NCBI GenBank assembly: GCA_002403375.1
Contig: DHHQ01000027.1
Location: 1-64,000 of the forward strand
Direction of reading: 5' to 3'
DNA from: Thiobacillus denitrificans
GTDB lineage: Bacteria; Pseudomonadota; Gammaproteobacteria; Burkholderiales; Thiobacillaceae
Length of the DNA: 64,000 nucleotides
This document shows positions 29,877-41,462 of the stretch, one piece after another. Below the pieces are notes generated by a model. That model ran no database searches. It was not told the DNA's origin and was given only the letters and a program-made list of their open reading frames with translations. Positions within the stretch are counted from its first letter, which is position 1. Each line of letters opens with the position of its first letter. The position numbers and the translations under genes were made by a program.

Positions 29877-30485
29877 TCAAGGCGGGGCCTTGCCCGCGAG
29901 GCCCCGATAACGGCTGTCCAGCGCTTCCACCTCGGCGTCCAGCGCCTGCGGAGTCGCCGCGTTGACGATGACGTCGTCCGCTGCAGCGAGACGCCCGGCG
30001 CGCCCGGCCTGCGCGGCGAGGATCGCGGCGACCTCCTCGCGCGCGAGTCCGCTGCGCGCCATCACCCTTTCGACCTGCACCGTCTCCGGGCAGTCGACCA
30101 CCAGCACGCGATCGAGCAGATCGCGATAGCCGCCGGTTTCCACCAGCAGGGGAATCACGACCAGAGCGTAAGGCGCATCGAGCGAGGCCAGCGCCGCCTC
30201 GACCGCCTTGCGGATCCGCGGATGCAGGATGGCTTCGAGTCGTCGCCGTTGCGCTTCGTCGGCGAACACGCGGCGGCGCAGCGCGGCACGGTCGAGGGTG
30301 CCGTCGGCGTGCATCACCGCGTCGCCGAAGGCTGCCTGGATCTGCGCGAGCGCCGCGCCGCCCGGGGCGGTCAGTTCGCGCGCGATCACGTCGGTATCGA
30401 TCACCGGCACGCCGAGGCGGGCGAAGCGGTCGGCGACGGTCGACTTGCCCGAGCCGATGCCCCCGGTGAGGCCGACGACGACCAT
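29877..30485 (-). CDS. coaE: Dephospho-CoA kinase
   Basis: 202 residues, final step of coenzyme A synthesis. P-loop [12 protein letters not shown] at the N-terminus, [10 protein letters not shown] and the lid segment HPRIRK are typical. Its ATG shares one base with the pilD stop (TGATG). Confidence 0.96.
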   Translation of the reverse strand: MVVVGLTGGIGSGKSTVADRFARLGVPVIDTDVIARELTAPGGAALAQIQAAFGDAVMHADGTLDRAALRRRVFADEAQRRRLEAILHPRIRKAVEAALASLDAPYALVVIPLLVETGGYRDLLDRVLVVDCPETVQVERVMARSGLAREEVAAILAAQAGRAGRLAAADDVIVNAATPQALDAEVEALDSRYRGLAGKAPP

Positions 30486-31339
30486 CAGAACTGGCCGAGG
30501 TAGGCCTGCGTCAGGTCGGCGCCGAAGAACAGCGCGACCAGCCCGCCCCCGGCCAGGTAGGGGCCGAAGGGAATCGGCACACGGCGGTCGTGCTTCACCA
30601 GGACGATCATCGCAATCCCGACCGCCGCGCCGACGACCGACGACAGCAGCAGGGTGACCGGCAGCAGCTGCCAGCCGAGCCAGGCGCCGATGGCGGCCAG
30701 CAGCTTGAAGTCGCCGAAGCCCATGCCTTCCTTGCCGGTGGCGAGCTTGAACAGCCAGTACACCGACCACAGCACCAGGTAGCCCGCCATCGCGCCGATG
30801 ACTGCATCCTGCAGGCTGGCGAAATGGCCGCCGAAATTGAACAGCAGTCCCAGCCACACCAGCGGCAGGGTAAGGCTGTCGGGCAGCAGCGTGGTGTCGA
30901 GGTCGATGAAGGCGAGCGCGACCAGCGTCCAGATCAGCAGCAGCGCGCCTGCGGCCTGCAGGCTCACCCCCCACTTCCAGGCCGCGGCCGCCGACAGCAG
31001 CGCGACCAGCAGCTCCACCAGCGGATAGCGGACGCTGATCGCCGACCCGCAGGCCGAGCAGCGTCCGCGCAGCCACAGCCACGAGAGCAGCGGAATGTTT
31101 TCCAGCGCGGTGATCACGTGCCCGCACTGCGGGCAGGCCGAGCACGGCAGCCACAGGTTGTAGCGGGGCGTATCAGGAACGGTTTCGCCACGCAGTTCGG
31201 CGCACTGCGCGTGCCAGTCCGCCTCCATCATTTTCGGCAGCCGATGGATGACGACGTTGAGGAAGCTGCCGACCATCAGGCCGAGCAGGAAAACCAGCCC
31301 GGTGAACAGGGCGGGCTCGGCGCGCAGCAGTTCGATCAC
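30485..31339 (-). CDS. pilD: Type IV prepilin peptidase / N-methyltransferase
   Basis: 284 residues with about eight membrane helices. Cleaves and methylates type IV prepilins and type II pseudopilins at the inner membrane. Two C-x-x-C pairs (CSACPQCGH and CSACGSA) form the cytoplasmic zinc site. Catalytic Asp lie in FIDLDTTLLPD and GFGDFKLL. GTG 31339 overlaps the pilC stop. Confidence 0.95.
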   Translation of the reverse strand: MIELLRAEPALFTGLVFLLGLMVGSFLNVVIHRLPKMMEADWHAQCAELRGETVPDTPRYNLWLPCSACPQCGHVITALENIPLLSWLWLRGRCSACGSAISVRYPLVELLVALLSAAAAWKWGVSLQAAGALLLIWTLVALAFIDLDTTLLPDSLTLPLVWLGLLFNFGGHFASLQDAVIGAMAGYLVLWSVYWLFKLATGKEGMGFGDFKLLAAIGAWLGWQLLPVTLLLSSVVGAAVGIAMIVLVKHDRRVPIPFGPYLAGGGLVALFFGADLTQAYLGQF

Positions 31340-32559
31340 CCGACGACCTCACCCATCTTGAAGATCGGCAGGTACATGGCGATCACCATGCCGCCGATCA
31401 GCGTACCCAGCACCACCATGATCACCGGCTCCATCAGGCTCGACAGCGCCTCGACCGCGTCGTCCACCTCGGCTTCGTAGAAGTCGGCGACCTTGCCAAG
31501 CATCGAATCGAGCGACCCCGACTCCTCGCCGATCGCCGCCATCTGCAGCACCATGTTGGGGAAGCGCCCGGTGTTCTGCATCGCCTGCGTCAGCGCCGTG
31601 CCGGTCGACACCTCGCCGCGGATCTTCTGCGTCGCCTCGACGAACACCTGGTTGCCCGATGCCCCGCCGACCGAATCCAGCGCCTCGACCAGCGGCACGC
31701 CGGCGGCGAACATCGTTGAAAGGGTGCGGGTCCAGCGCGCGATGGTGGCCTTTTCGATGACCGGGCCGAAGATCGGCAGCTTGAGCATCAGGCGGTCCAT
31801 CGCCATCTGCACCTTGCGCGAGCGCTTCCACGCCTGCAGGAAGGCGTAGATGCCGCCGCCGATGACGCCGAAGATCGCCCACCACCATTCGACGAAGAAG
31901 TCCGACATCGCCATCACGATCAGGGTCGGCGCGGGCAGGTCGGCGCCGAAGCTCGAGAACAGCTCCTTGAACGCCGGGATCACGAAAATCATGATGACCG
32001 CGGTGATGACGAAGGCCACGACGATGATCGAGATTGGGTAGAACAGCGCCGACTTGATCTTGCTCTTGATGGCGAGGATCTTTTCCTTGTAGATCGCCAG
32101 CCGGTCGAGCACGGCCTCGAGAATACCGGCGGCCTCGCCGGCGCCCACGAGGTTGCAGAACAGCGCGTCGAAGTGGAGCGGATGGCGGGAGAACGCCTGG
32201 GTGAGGCTGCTGCCCTTCTCGATGTCGGCCTTGATCTCGAGCAGCAGACGCTGCATCGACGGGTTGGAATGTCCGCGTGCGACGATCTCGAACGACTGCA
32301 AGAGCGGCACGCCGGCCTTCATCATGGTCGCCAGCTGGCGGGTGAACAGCGTGACGTCCTTGTCGGTGATGCGCTTGGCCGTGTTGAACAGCGTGCTCTG
32401 CTTCTTGACCTTGGTCACCGTGATGCCCTGCCTGCGCAGTTGCGTATTGACCATCGCGAGGCCGCCGGCCAGCATCTGGCCCTTGACCTTCTTGCCGCGC
32501 TTGTCCATGCCCTCCCACAGGAAGGTGGCGTCCTTGACTGCTTTTGCCGCTGTTGCCAT
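31336..32559 (-). CDS. pilC: Type IV pilus inner-membrane platform protein PilC
   Basis: 407 residues with two repeated T2SF (GspF) domains and three membrane helices (near 175-200, 220-245 and the C-terminus). It is the inner-membrane platform that couples the PilB motor to the growing pilus. No major pilin gene is present in the window. Confidence 0.95.
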   Translation of the reverse strand: MATAAKAVKDATFLWEGMDKRGKKVKGQMLAGGLAMVNTQLRRQGITVTKVKKQSTLFNTAKRITDKDVTLFTRQLATMMKAGVPLLQSFEIVARGHSNPSMQRLLLEIKADIEKGSSLTQAFSRHPLHFDALFCNLVGAGEAAGILEAVLDRLAIYKEKILAIKSKIKSALFYPISIIVVAFVITAVIMIFVIPAFKELFSSFGADLPAPTLIVMAMSDFFVEWWWAIFGVIGGGIYAFLQAWKRSRKVQMAMDRLMLKLPIFGPVIEKATIARWTRTLSTMFAAGVPLVEALDSVGGASGNQVFVEATQKIRGEVSTGTALTQAMQNTGRFPNMVLQMAAIGEESGSLDSMLGKVADFYEAEVDDAVEALSSLMEPVIMVVLGTLIGGMVIAMYLPIFKMGEVVG

Positions 32560-32570
32560 AGAAGAATCCC

Positions 32571-34283
<1,713 letters not shown>

Positions 34284-34382
34284 CGCTCGTTCCTGACAAG
34301 TCCAGTGTCAAATCGTCATCGCCACCCGCCCGCCCGACGGGCGGATGGCGGGGAATCACTGGCCTTAACGGCGGTTTTCCGC

Positions 34383-35681
34383 TTAAGTTGAGGGGGGCTC
34401 GGGCGAAACCCCGCCCGCGGCCGGCAGGTAGATGCGCGCCATCTTGACCGCGCGATCCTGGGTCTGGACGATTTCCACCGGCACGTCGCCCAGTTTGAGG
34501 CTCACCCCCGCCTCGGGAATGTCCTCGAACTGCTCGAGCAGCAGGCCGTTCAGCGTCTTGGGACCGTCGAGCGGAAGCGAGAGCCCCAGCTTGCGGTTCA
34601 GGTGACGCAGCAGCACGCCGCCCTCGGCGAGCCAGCTGCCGTCTTCCTCCTGCCGCAGGTAGCCCATGCCGGAGGGCGCCTGGGTGGTGAACTCCCCCAC
34701 CATTTCCTCGAGCAGGTCCTCCAGCGTCACCAGCCCCTGCAGTTCGCCGTATTCGTCGACCACCAGCCCCAGCCGCCGCCTGCCGCTCTGGAAATTCCGC
34801 AGCTGGGTGAACAAGGGCGTGCCGGCCGGGATGAAGTAGGGCGCCTCGAGGCTCTCCTTGAGCGTCTCAGGATCCAGCTCCTCGCCCGCCAGCGCATGCA
34901 GGACGCGGCGCACATGCAGCACGCCGAGCAGGTTGTCGGGGGACCCCGCGTGCACGACCAGCCGGGTGTGGTGGCTGGTGGCGATCTGCTGGCGCAGGCG
35001 CTCCGGCTCGTCCTCGATGTCGATCGACTCGATCTGGCTGCGCGGCGTCATCACGTCGTCGACGGTGATGTCCTCGAGTTCGAGCAGGTTGACCAGGACG
35101 CGCTGGTGTTCGCGCGGCAACACGCCGGACGATTCCAGCACGATGGTGCGCAGCTCCTCCACGCCCAGCCGGCTGCCGAGCCCCGGCTCGGGCGGCTTGA
35201 TCCTCAGCAGCCACAGGATGCCCTGAACGAAAAGGTTGACGAACCACACCACCGGGTAGGCCAGCTTGAGCATCGGCGTCAGGACGTACGCCGCAGGATA
35301 GGCGACCCGCTCCGGGTACGACGCGCCGAGCACCTTGGGCGTCACTTCGCTGAAGACCAGAACCAGGAAAGTCAGCAGCAGGGTCGCCAGGGACAGCGCA
35401 AGGTCGGATTCGCCGAACAGGCGGATGGAAATGATCGTCGCCAGCGTCGCCGCCGCGATGTTGATCAGGTTGTTGCCGAGCAGGATCACACCCAGCAGCT
35501 TGTCCGTCTGGTTCAGCAGCGCCTGCGCCAGCATCGCGCCGCGGTGACCGGTCTCGGCCGCATGGCGCAGGCGGTAGCGGTTGATCGCCATCATGGCGGT
35601 TTCGGATGCGGAAAAGCACCCGGACAGGAACAGCAAGCCCCCTAGCAGTCCGAACAGGGTGCCGATGGAAAACGTCTCCAA
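34383..35681 (-). CDS. corB: CNNM/CorB-family transporter with CBS domains
   Basis: 432 residues: an N-terminal DUF21 membrane domain with four helices (SGCFSASETAMMAINRYRLRH, NNLINIAAATLATI), a CBS pair (VDDVMTPRSQIESID onward), and a C-terminal CorC_HlyC domain. Homologues (E. coli YfjD/CorB) act in magnesium efflux or Mg/Co resistance. Located next to ypjD opposite ffh, as in E. coli. Confidence 0.9.
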   Translation of the reverse strand: METFSIGTLFGLLGGLLFLSGCFSASETAMMAINRYRLRHAAETGHRGAMLAQALLNQTDKLLGVILLGNNLINIAAATLATIISIRLFGESDLALSLATLLLTFLVLVFSEVTPKVLGASYPERVAYPAAYVLTPMLKLAYPVVWFVNLFVQGILWLLRIKPPEPGLGSRLGVEELRTIVLESSGVLPREHQRVLVNLLELEDITVDDVMTPRSQIESIDIEDEPERLRQQIATSHHTRLVVHAGSPDNLLGVLHVRRVLHALAGEELDPETLKESLEAPYFIPAGTPLFTQLRNFQSGRRRLGLVVDEYGELQGLVTLEDLLEEMVGEFTTQAPSGMGYLRQEEDGSWLAEGGVLLRHLNRKLGLSLPLDGPKTLNGLLLEQFEDIPEAGVSLKLGDVPVEIVQTQDRAVKMARIYLPAAGGVSPEPPST

Positions 35682-35724
35682 GAATCAGTTCCCGCGAGAA
35701 ATGGCCGAATGCATGCCGGCGCCG

Positions 35725-36510
35725 TCAGCGCCCGAGCAGCACTTCGAGCACGAACTGGGTGCCCAGGTAGGCCAGCAACAGCAAGGTGAACCCGGTGATC
35801 GTCCAGTACAGGGCGGTGCGGCCGCGCCAGCCGCGGAAGCGCCGCCCCAGCAGCAGGCCGCCGAACACCAGCCACGACAGGATCGCCAGGACGGTCTTGT
35901 GGGAAAACTGCACGGCCGTGCCGAACAGTTCCTCCGAGAAGAACACGCCGCTGAAGACGGCAAGGGTGAGCAGCACGAATCCCACGCCGATGGTCCGGAA
36001 CAGCATCGCCTCCAGCGTCAGCAGGGGCGGCGCACCGTCCTGCGTCAGCGCGCCCCGGTGCAGCTGCTTTTCGAGCATCGTCATCAGCACCGCGTGGAGC
36101 GCCGCCACCGCCAGCAGGCCGTAGGCAAGGAACGACACCACCAGGTGTGCCCGCAGGGCGAGCGCCTGCGAGTTCGGGATGGCGTGGGAGTCGGTGAAGA
36201 CCACCATCAGCAGGACCGATGCCGCCGCCAGTCCGCTCACCCAGGACTGCAGGCGTGCGAGCGGCGCGCCCTGGCTCGACAGCCAGTACGCCAGCGCCGT
36301 CAGCCACAGGATCGTCGACAGCGAATTGCCGAACCCGAGCCGGATGTCGCCCTGCCCCAGCACCGAGTGGTAGATCAGCGCGCCATGTGCGAGGAGCGCG
36401 AGCGGCAGCAATGCGCGCACCGACACCGCGCCCGGCGCGCGGCGCAGGCGCCACGCGACCCAGCCGTACAGCGCACTCACACACAAAGTAGCCAGCAATA
36501 GCGGAGACAT
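35725..36510 (-). CDS. ypjD: CcsA-like cytochrome c assembly membrane protein (YpjD)
   Basis: 261 residues with about eight membrane helices and the cytochrome c assembly (CcsA/CcmC-type) fold. Conserved His lie in HGALIYHS and FSHKTVLAILSW. YpjD is conserved beside ffh but its precise substrate is undefined; haem handling is the family inference. Divergent from ffh with 69 bases between. Confidence 0.88.
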   Translation of the reverse strand: MSPLLLATLCVSALYGWVAWRLRRAPGAVSVRALLPLALLAHGALIYHSVLGQGDIRLGFGNSLSTILWLTALAYWLSSQGAPLARLQSWVSGLAAASVLLMVVFTDSHAIPNSQALALRAHLVVSFLAYGLLAVAALHAVLMTMLEKQLHRGALTQDGAPPLLTLEAMLFRTIGVGFVLLTLAVFSGVFFSEELFGTAVQFSHKTVLAILSWLVFGGLLLGRRFRGWRGRTALYWTITGFTLLLLAYLGTQFVLEVLLGR

Positions 36511-36579
36511 TCGTTAAAATGGGGATCTGATTCAGCCAGCCTCATTATCCATGCCGCTCCCGGCGGCAACAAGGAAGCC

Positions 36580-37923
36580 ATGTTAGAAAATCTCAGCGGA
36601 CGCCTCGCCGGCGTCGTCAAGACCCTGCGCGGCCAGGCGCGCATCACCGAGGCCAATGTGCAGGACACCTTGCGCCAGGTCCGGCTGGCCCTGCTGGAGG
36701 CCGACGTCGCGCTGCCGGTGGTCAAGTCCTTCATCGAGGCCGTCAAGGCACGGGCGCTGGGGCAGGAAGTGCTCGCCAGCCTGTCACCCGGGCAGGCGCT
36801 GATCGGCATCGTCCACGAGGAACTGACCCGCCTGATGGGCGGCGAGAACGCTGACCTCGACCTCACCACCACCCCGCCGGCGGTCATCCTGATGGCCGGC
36901 CTGCAGGGCTCGGGCAAGACCACCACCAGCGGCAAGCTCGCGCTGCTGCTGAAGCACCGCAAGAAGAAGGTGCTGCTCGCCTCGGCCGACGTCTACCGTC
37001 CCGCCGCCATCGACCAGCTGCGGCAGCTCGGCAAGCAGCTCGACGTCGCCTTCTTCGAGGCCGGCGACGAGCGCGACCCGCTGAAGATCGCGCAGGCCGC
37101 GCTGGATCACGCGCGGCGCCAGTTCTACGACGTGCTGGTCGTCGACACCGCCGGCCGGCTGGCGATCGACGAGGCGATGATGGACGAGATCAAGGCGCTG
37201 CACGCCGGGGTCAAGCCGGTCGAGACGCTGTTCGTCGTCGACGCCATGCAGGGCCAGGACGCGGTCAACGTCGCCAAGGCTTTCAATGAAGCCCTGCCGC
37301 TTACCGGCGTCGTGCTGACCAAGCTCGACGGCGACGCGCGCGGCGGCGCCGCGCTGTCGGTGCGACAGGTGACCGGCAAGCCGCTGAAGTTCATCGGCGT
37401 CGGCGAGAAACCCACCGGGCTGGAGGCCTTCCATCCCGAGCGCATGGCGCAGCGCATCCTCGGCATGGGCGACGTGCTTTCGCTGATCGAGCAGGCACAG
37501 GCCTCGGTCGACGTCGCCGAGGCAAAGAAACTCGCCGACAAGGTCAAGAAGGGCAAGGACTTCGACCTCGAGGACTTCAAGACGCAGATCCAGCAGATGC
37601 GCAAGATGGGCGGGCTGTCCGCGCTGATGGACAAGCTGCCCGGTGCCGGCCAGATGCAGCTTCCCGCCGGCGCCGACGAGAAGGCGGTCAACCGGGTGGA
37701 GGGCATCATCAACAGCATGACCCCGCTCGAGCGCCGCAAGCCCGAGCTCATCAAGGCCAGCCGCAAGCGCCGCATCGCCGCAGGTGCCGGCGTGCAGGTG
37801 CAGGAGGTCAACAAGCTGCTGAACCAGTTCGAGCAGGCGCAGAAGATGATGAAGATGATGGGCAAGGGCGGGCTGTCCAAGATGATGCGCGGCATGAAGG
37901 GCATGCTGCCCGGGATGCGCTGA
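36580..37923 (+). CDS. ffh: Signal recognition particle protein Ffh
   Basis: 447 residues. N domain, GTPase G domain (GLQGSGKTTTSGKLA, DTAGR, TKLDGDARGG) and a Met-rich M domain ending in a methionine/lysine run (QKMMKMMGKGGLSKMMRGM). It binds signal sequences with 4.5S RNA and docks on FtsY. First gene of the run leading into rpsP-rimM-trmD-rplS. Confidence 0.97.
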   Translation: MLENLSGRLAGVVKTLRGQARITEANVQDTLRQVRLALLEADVALPVVKSFIEAVKARALGQEVLASLSPGQALIGIVHEELTRLMGGENADLDLTTTPPAVILMAGLQGSGKTTTSGKLALLLKHRKKKVLLASADVYRPAAIDQLRQLGKQLDVAFFEAGDERDPLKIAQAALDHARRQFYDVLVVDTAGRLAIDEAMMDEIKALHAGVKPVETLFVVDAMQGQDAVNVAKAFNEALPLTGVVLTKLDGDARGGAALSVRQVTGKPLKFIGVGEKPTGLEAFHPERMAQRILGMGDVLSLIEQAQASVDVAEAKKLADKVKKGKDFDLEDFKTQIQQMRKMGGLSALMDKLPGAGQMQLPAGADEKAVNRVEGIINSMTPLERRKPELIKASRKRRIAAGAGVQVQEVNKLLNQFEQAQKMMKMMGKGGLSKMMRGMKGMLPGMR

Positions 37924-37933
37924 TCCGGACCCA

Positions 37934-37962
37934 CTGGCAAAGCCGGCGGTTTCGAGTATAAT
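37934..37962 (+). promoter_or_regulatory. Sigma-70 promoter for the rpsP operon
   Basis: CTGGCA at 37934 and perfect TATAAT at 37957, 17 bases apart. The -10 is followed by TCCCGGTTTT, an arrangement also seen before rpoD. Confidence 0.65.
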
Positions 37963-37997
37963 TCCCGGTTTTCTCCGTTTACCCGGTGGGTTAAATC

Positions 37998-38252
37998 ATG
38001 GTCGTTATTCGTCTTTCGCGCGGCGGCGCCAAAAACCGTCCCTTCTACAACGTGGTGGTGGCCGACTCGCGCTGCCGTCGTGATGGCCGCTTCATCGAGC
38101 GCGTCGGCTTCTACAACCCGGTCGCCCCGGAAGGCACCGAATCGGTGCGCCTGGATCAGGAGCGCATCGGCTACTGGGTGAGCAACGGCGCACAGCTGTC
38201 CGACACCGTCGCCCGCCTGGTCAAGCAGAACAAGCCGGCAGTCGCAGCCTGA
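37998..38252 (+). CDS. rpsP: 30S ribosomal protein bS16
   Basis: 84 residues: [24 protein letters not shown] is the family opening. Full length and first gene of the conserved rpsP-rimM-trmD-rplS cluster. Confidence 0.98.
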   Translation: MVVIRLSRGGAKNRPFYNVVVADSRCRRDGRFIERVGFYNPVAPEGTESVRLDQERIGYWVSNGAQLSDTVARLVKQNKPAVAA

Positions 38253-38257
38253 TCGAG

Positions 38258-38764
38258 TTGGGTCAGTCCGGCGACTGGGTCGTCATGGGGCGCATCGCCG
38301 CCCCGTTCGGCGTCAAGGGCTGGGTCAAGGTCCAGCCCTACAGCGAGGATCCCGGCACGCTGATGGACTTCGGGTCCTGGCGCGTCGGGCGCGGCGAGAC
38401 ACAGGCGCACTTCGTCGTCGAGGCCGTTCAGGATCACGGTGCCGCGCTGGTCGCCAAACTGGCAGGGATCGACGACCGCGACGCGGCGTATGCGCTGCGC
38501 GGGCAGGAAATCTCGGTCGCGCGGAGCGCGCTCCCTGCGCCGGAAGAAAACGAGTATTACTGGTCCGACCTGATCGGCCTGACCGCGGTCAACCGGGAAG
38601 GCGTCGAACTGGGCAAGGTCGACAGCCTGATGGAAACCGGCGCGCACGACGTGCTGGTGGTCAAGGGCAGGCGCGAGCACCTGATTCCGTTCGTCGCCGC
38701 CTTCGTCGGCGGGGTCGACCTGCAAGGCGGAACGATCGAGGTCGACTGGGGCGAAGACTACTGA
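38258..38764 (+). CDS. rimM: Ribosome maturation factor RimM
   Basis: 168 residues from TTG 38258, five bases after the rpsP stop. RimM assists 30S head assembly through uS19. The motif [16 protein letters not shown] and a PRC-barrel C-terminal half (YYWSDLIGL) are present. ATG 38285 is an alternative start that would trim nine residues from the usual N-terminus. The stop overlaps the trmD ATG (TGATG). Confidence 0.93.
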   Translation: MGQSGDWVVMGRIAAPFGVKGWVKVQPYSEDPGTLMDFGSWRVGRGETQAHFVVEAVQDHGAALVAKLAGIDDRDAAYALRGQEISVARSALPAPEENEYYWSDLIGLTAVNREGVELGKVDSLMETGAHDVLVVKGRREHLIPFVAAFVGGVDLQGGTIEVDWGEDY

Positions 38765-39471
38765 TGCGTTTCGACGCGATCACGCTCTTCCCCGAGATGT
38801 TCGATGCCGTACTGGACTACGGCATCACGCGGCGGGCGCTGGACCGCGGGCTGTACCGGTTCCGTGCGTGGAATCCGCGCGACTACACCGACGACCCGCA
38901 TCGCACGGTCGACGACCGCCCCTACGGCGGCGGCCCCGGGATGCTGATGCTGGCCGAGCCGCTGGATCGCACGCTCAACGCGGTGCAGCAGGAACTGGCG
39001 AGCGAAAACTTGACGCCGTGGGTGGTGCATTTCTCGCCGCGCGGCCGCCCGCTGACCCAGCAGCGGGTGATGGAACTGAAGGAGCGCCCCGCACTGGTTC
39101 TGCTGTGCGGGCGCTACGAAGGCATCGACGAACGCCTGCTGCAGCGGCGCGTCGACGAGGAAATCTCGCTCGGCGACTTCGTGCTGTCGGGTGGCGAACT
39201 GCCGGCGCTGGCGCTGATGGACGCGATCATCCGGCAGCTGCCGGGGGCGCTCAACGATGCCGAGTCGGCGGTGCAGGACTCGTTCAGCCACGGGTTGCTC
39301 GACTGCCCGCACTACACCCGGCCCGAAACATGGCAGGGGCTGGCGGTGCCGGAGGTGCTGAAAAGCGGCAACCATGCGGCGATCGCCAAATGGCGGCACG
39401 AACAGAGCCTGCGGCTGACCGCCGCGCTGCGCCCCGACCTGCTGGAACAGGCGCAGCAGCCTAAGGATTGA
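38764..39471 (+). CDS. trmD: tRNA (guanine-N1)-methyltransferase TrmD
   Basis: 235 residues, SPOUT-class methylase for G37 of tRNAs with G36, which prevents +1 frameshifting. [22 protein letters not shown] and [10 protein letters not shown] make the trefoil-knot SAM site. Full length. Confidence 0.97.
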   Translation: MRFDAITLFPEMFDAVLDYGITRRALDRGLYRFRAWNPRDYTDDPHRTVDDRPYGGGPGMLMLAEPLDRTLNAVQQELASENLTPWVVHFSPRGRPLTQQRVMELKERPALVLLCGRYEGIDERLLQRRVDEEISLGDFVLSGGELPALALMDAIIRQLPGALNDAESAVQDSFSHGLLDCPHYTRPETWQGLAVPEVLKSGNHAAIAKWRHEQSLRLTAALRPDLLEQAQQPKD

Positions 39472-39502
39472 CCGGCGCGCCTTCGGGCGAGCCGGAAAAG
39501 AG

Positions 39503-39535
39503 TGGCGCCGGGGTGGAACACAAACCCCGGCGCCA
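39503..39535 (+). promoter_or_regulatory. Perfect 12-bp hairpin between trmD and rplS
   Basis: TGGCGCCGGGGT / ACCCCGGCGCCA around a nine-base loop. No U-tract follows, so it is not a classical terminator. It lies in the 141-base gap before rplS and would form a very stable structure about 78 bases upstream of its ATG. Possible processing site, attenuator or L19 control element. Confidence 0.6.
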
Positions 39536-39612
39536 ATGTGAAACGGCGTGACGTCCGCCCGGTGGTCCGAGACCCGACGGCGCACCTCTCCCGCCAGATG
39601 TAAGGAAACATC

Positions 39613-39996
39613 ATGAACATCATCGAGCAACTCGAACAGGAAGAAATCGCCCGCCTGGGCAAGACCATCCCCGCCTTCGCCCCCGGCGACACCGTCGTCG
39701 TTCAGGTGAAGGTGAAGGAAGGCAACCGCGAGCGTCTGCAGGCGTACGAAGGCGTCGTCATCGCCAAGCGCAACCGCGGCCTCAACTCCGCCTTCACCGT
39801 GCGCAAGATCTCCGCCGGCGAAGGCGTCGAGCGCACCTTCCAGACCTACTCGCCGCTGGTCGCCAGCATCGAAGTGAAGCGCCGCGGCGACGTGCGCCGC
39901 GCCAAGCTGTACTACCTGCGCGAGCGCTCCGGCAAGTCGGCGCGCATCAAGGAAAAGCTGCCCGCCCGCAAGGCTGCAGCAAAGGCCGCCGAATAA
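39613..39996 (+). CDS. rplS: 50S ribosomal protein bL19
   Basis: 127 residues, [12 protein letters not shown] and [22 protein letters not shown] are typical; the C-terminal Lys/Ala tail is a common extension. Last gene of the rpsP cluster. AAGGAAAC precedes the ATG. A terminator follows. Confidence 0.98.
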   Translation: MNIIEQLEQEEIARLGKTIPAFAPGDTVVVQVKVKEGNRERLQAYEGVVIAKRNRGLNSAFTVRKISAGEGVERTFQTYSPLVASIEVKRRGDVRRAKLYYLRERSGKSARIKEKLPARKAAAKAAE

Positions 39997-40019
39997 GCCG
40001 CCGTCCTGCCGCGCCACGA

Positions 40020-40044
40020 ACGCCCGCCTCGCGCGGGCGTTTTT
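40020..40044 (+). terminator. Intrinsic terminator of the rpsP-rplS operon
   Basis: CGCCCGC-CTCGC-GCGGGCG stem-loop immediately followed by five T residues. Confidence 0.88.
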
Positions 40045-40071
40045 GTTTCCGGCCGGCGCTAGAATGCACAC

Positions 40072-40590
40072 ATGCCCGACTACGACGCCATCCTCGCCGC
40101 GCCGATGTGCCGGCTTGGCGCGCGCTTCACCGGCGATGCGCTGACCGGACTCGATTTCCTGCCGCCGGACGTCCCCGCGACCGTCCGGCCCGACGCGCGC
40201 GTTCGCCGACTGTCCCGCGAGCTCGACGCCTACTGGCACGACCCCGCCCACCCCTTCGACCTGCTGTTCGTTCCGCAGGGGACGCCGTTCCAGTTGCGCG
40301 TGTGGCACGCGCTGATGAAGATTCCCGCGGGACGCCCGACGACCTATGGCGCGCTCGCGCAGCGGCTCGGTACCGCGCCGCGCGCAGTGGGGCAGGCGTG
40401 CGGGGCGAACCCGCTGCCCATCCTCATCCCCTGCCATCGCGTGGTCGCGGCAGGCGGGCTGGGCGGCTTCATGCATGCGGCGTCGGGCGCGCCGCTCGAC
40501 GTGAAAACCTGGCTGCTGGCGCATGAGGGCTCTGCGGCGCCCGCCTCTCACGCACGCGATGCCGAAACCGACCGACGTCGCGCTCGTTGA
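40072..40590 (+). CDS. ogt: Methylated-DNA--[protein]-cysteine S-methyltransferase
   Basis: 172 residues. It transfers the alkyl group from O6-alkylguanine to its own Cys in the IPCHRVVAAGGLGGF motif. Upstream KIPAGRPTTYGALAQRLG is the DNA-binding helix. Overlaps the start of xerD by 32 bases. Confidence 0.93.
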   Translation: MPDYDAILAAPMCRLGARFTGDALTGLDFLPPDVPATVRPDARVRRLSRELDAYWHDPAHPFDLLFVPQGTPFQLRVWHALMKIPAGRPTTYGALAQRLGTAPRAVGQACGANPLPILIPCHRVVAAGGLGGFMHAASGAPLDVKTWLLAHEGSAAPASHARDAETDRRRAR

Positions 40591-41461
40591 CCGCTTCTGC
40601 GACCACCTGTGGCTCGAGGACGGGCTGGTCGAACTGACGCTGGCAGCGTACCGGCGCGACCTCATGGCCTTCGGCAGCTGGCTCGCGCAGGCGCGTGGAC
40701 AGCCGCTGGCGGCGGCCGTCGCCGGCGACATCGAGGCCTATCTGGCATGGCGCTTCGCCAACCGCGCGCAACCGCGCAGCGCGGCGCGCTACACCTCGGC
40801 GCTGAAGCGCTTCTACCGCTACCTGCTGCGGGAAAACCTGATCGCCTTCGACCCCACGCTCAACCTCGACGGCCCCAAACTGCCGCGCGCGCTGCCCAAG
40901 ACGCTGACCGAGGCCGACGTCGAGCGCCTGCTCGACAGCGCCGGCGATGGTACCGCGCTCGACCTGCGCGACCGCGCGATGCTGGAGACGCTCTACGCGA
41001 CCGGCCTTCGGGTGTCCGAGCTGGTGGGGCTGAAGCTGACGGCGCTCAATCTCAACGACGGCGTCCTGCGCGTCACCGGCAAGGGGAACAAGGACCGCCT
41101 GGTGCCGCTCGGCGAGGAGGCCGTGCGCTGGCTGCAGCGCTACCTGGCGGAAGCGCGCCCGCCGCTGATGGCGGGTGCGCTGTCCGATGCCGTGTTCGTC
41201 ACCGCACGCGGCGAAGGCATGACCCGCCAGGGCTTCTGGCACCTCATCAAGCGACGCGCGCGGCTCGCCGGCATCGCGCGTCCGCTCTCGCCGCATACGC
41301 TGCGCCACGCGTTCGCGACCCATCTGCTGAATCACGGCGCCGACCTGCGGGTGGTGCAGATGCTGCTCGGGCACAGCGACATCTCGACCACGCAGATCTA
41401 CACCCACGTCGCACGCGAGCGCATGAAGCAGCTGCACGCCCGGCACCACCCGCGCGGCTGA
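40559..41461 (+). CDS. xerD: Site-specific tyrosine recombinase XerD
   Basis: 300 residues. SAM-like N-terminal core-binding domain, then catalytic domain with Arg in GLRVSELVGL, HTLRHAFATHLL (His-x-x-Arg), LGHSDISTTQIYTHV with the second His and the nucleophile Tyr. Resolves chromosome dimers at dif together with XerC. ATG 40559 gives the usual N-terminus. Confidence 0.94.
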   Translation: MPKPTDVALVDRFCDHLWLEDGLVELTLAAYRRDLMAFGSWLAQARGQPLAAAVAGDIEAYLAWRFANRAQPRSAARYTSALKRFYRYLLRENLIAFDPTLNLDGPKLPRALPKTLTEADVERLLDSAGDGTALDLRDRAMLETLYATGLRVSELVGLKLTALNLNDGVLRVTGKGNKDRLVPLGEEAVRWLQRYLAEARPPLMAGALSDAVFVTARGEGMTRQGFWHLIKRRARLAGIARPLSPHTLRHAFATHLLNHGADLRVVQMLLGHSDISTTQIYTHVARERMKQLHARHHPRG

Positions 41462-41462
41462 C

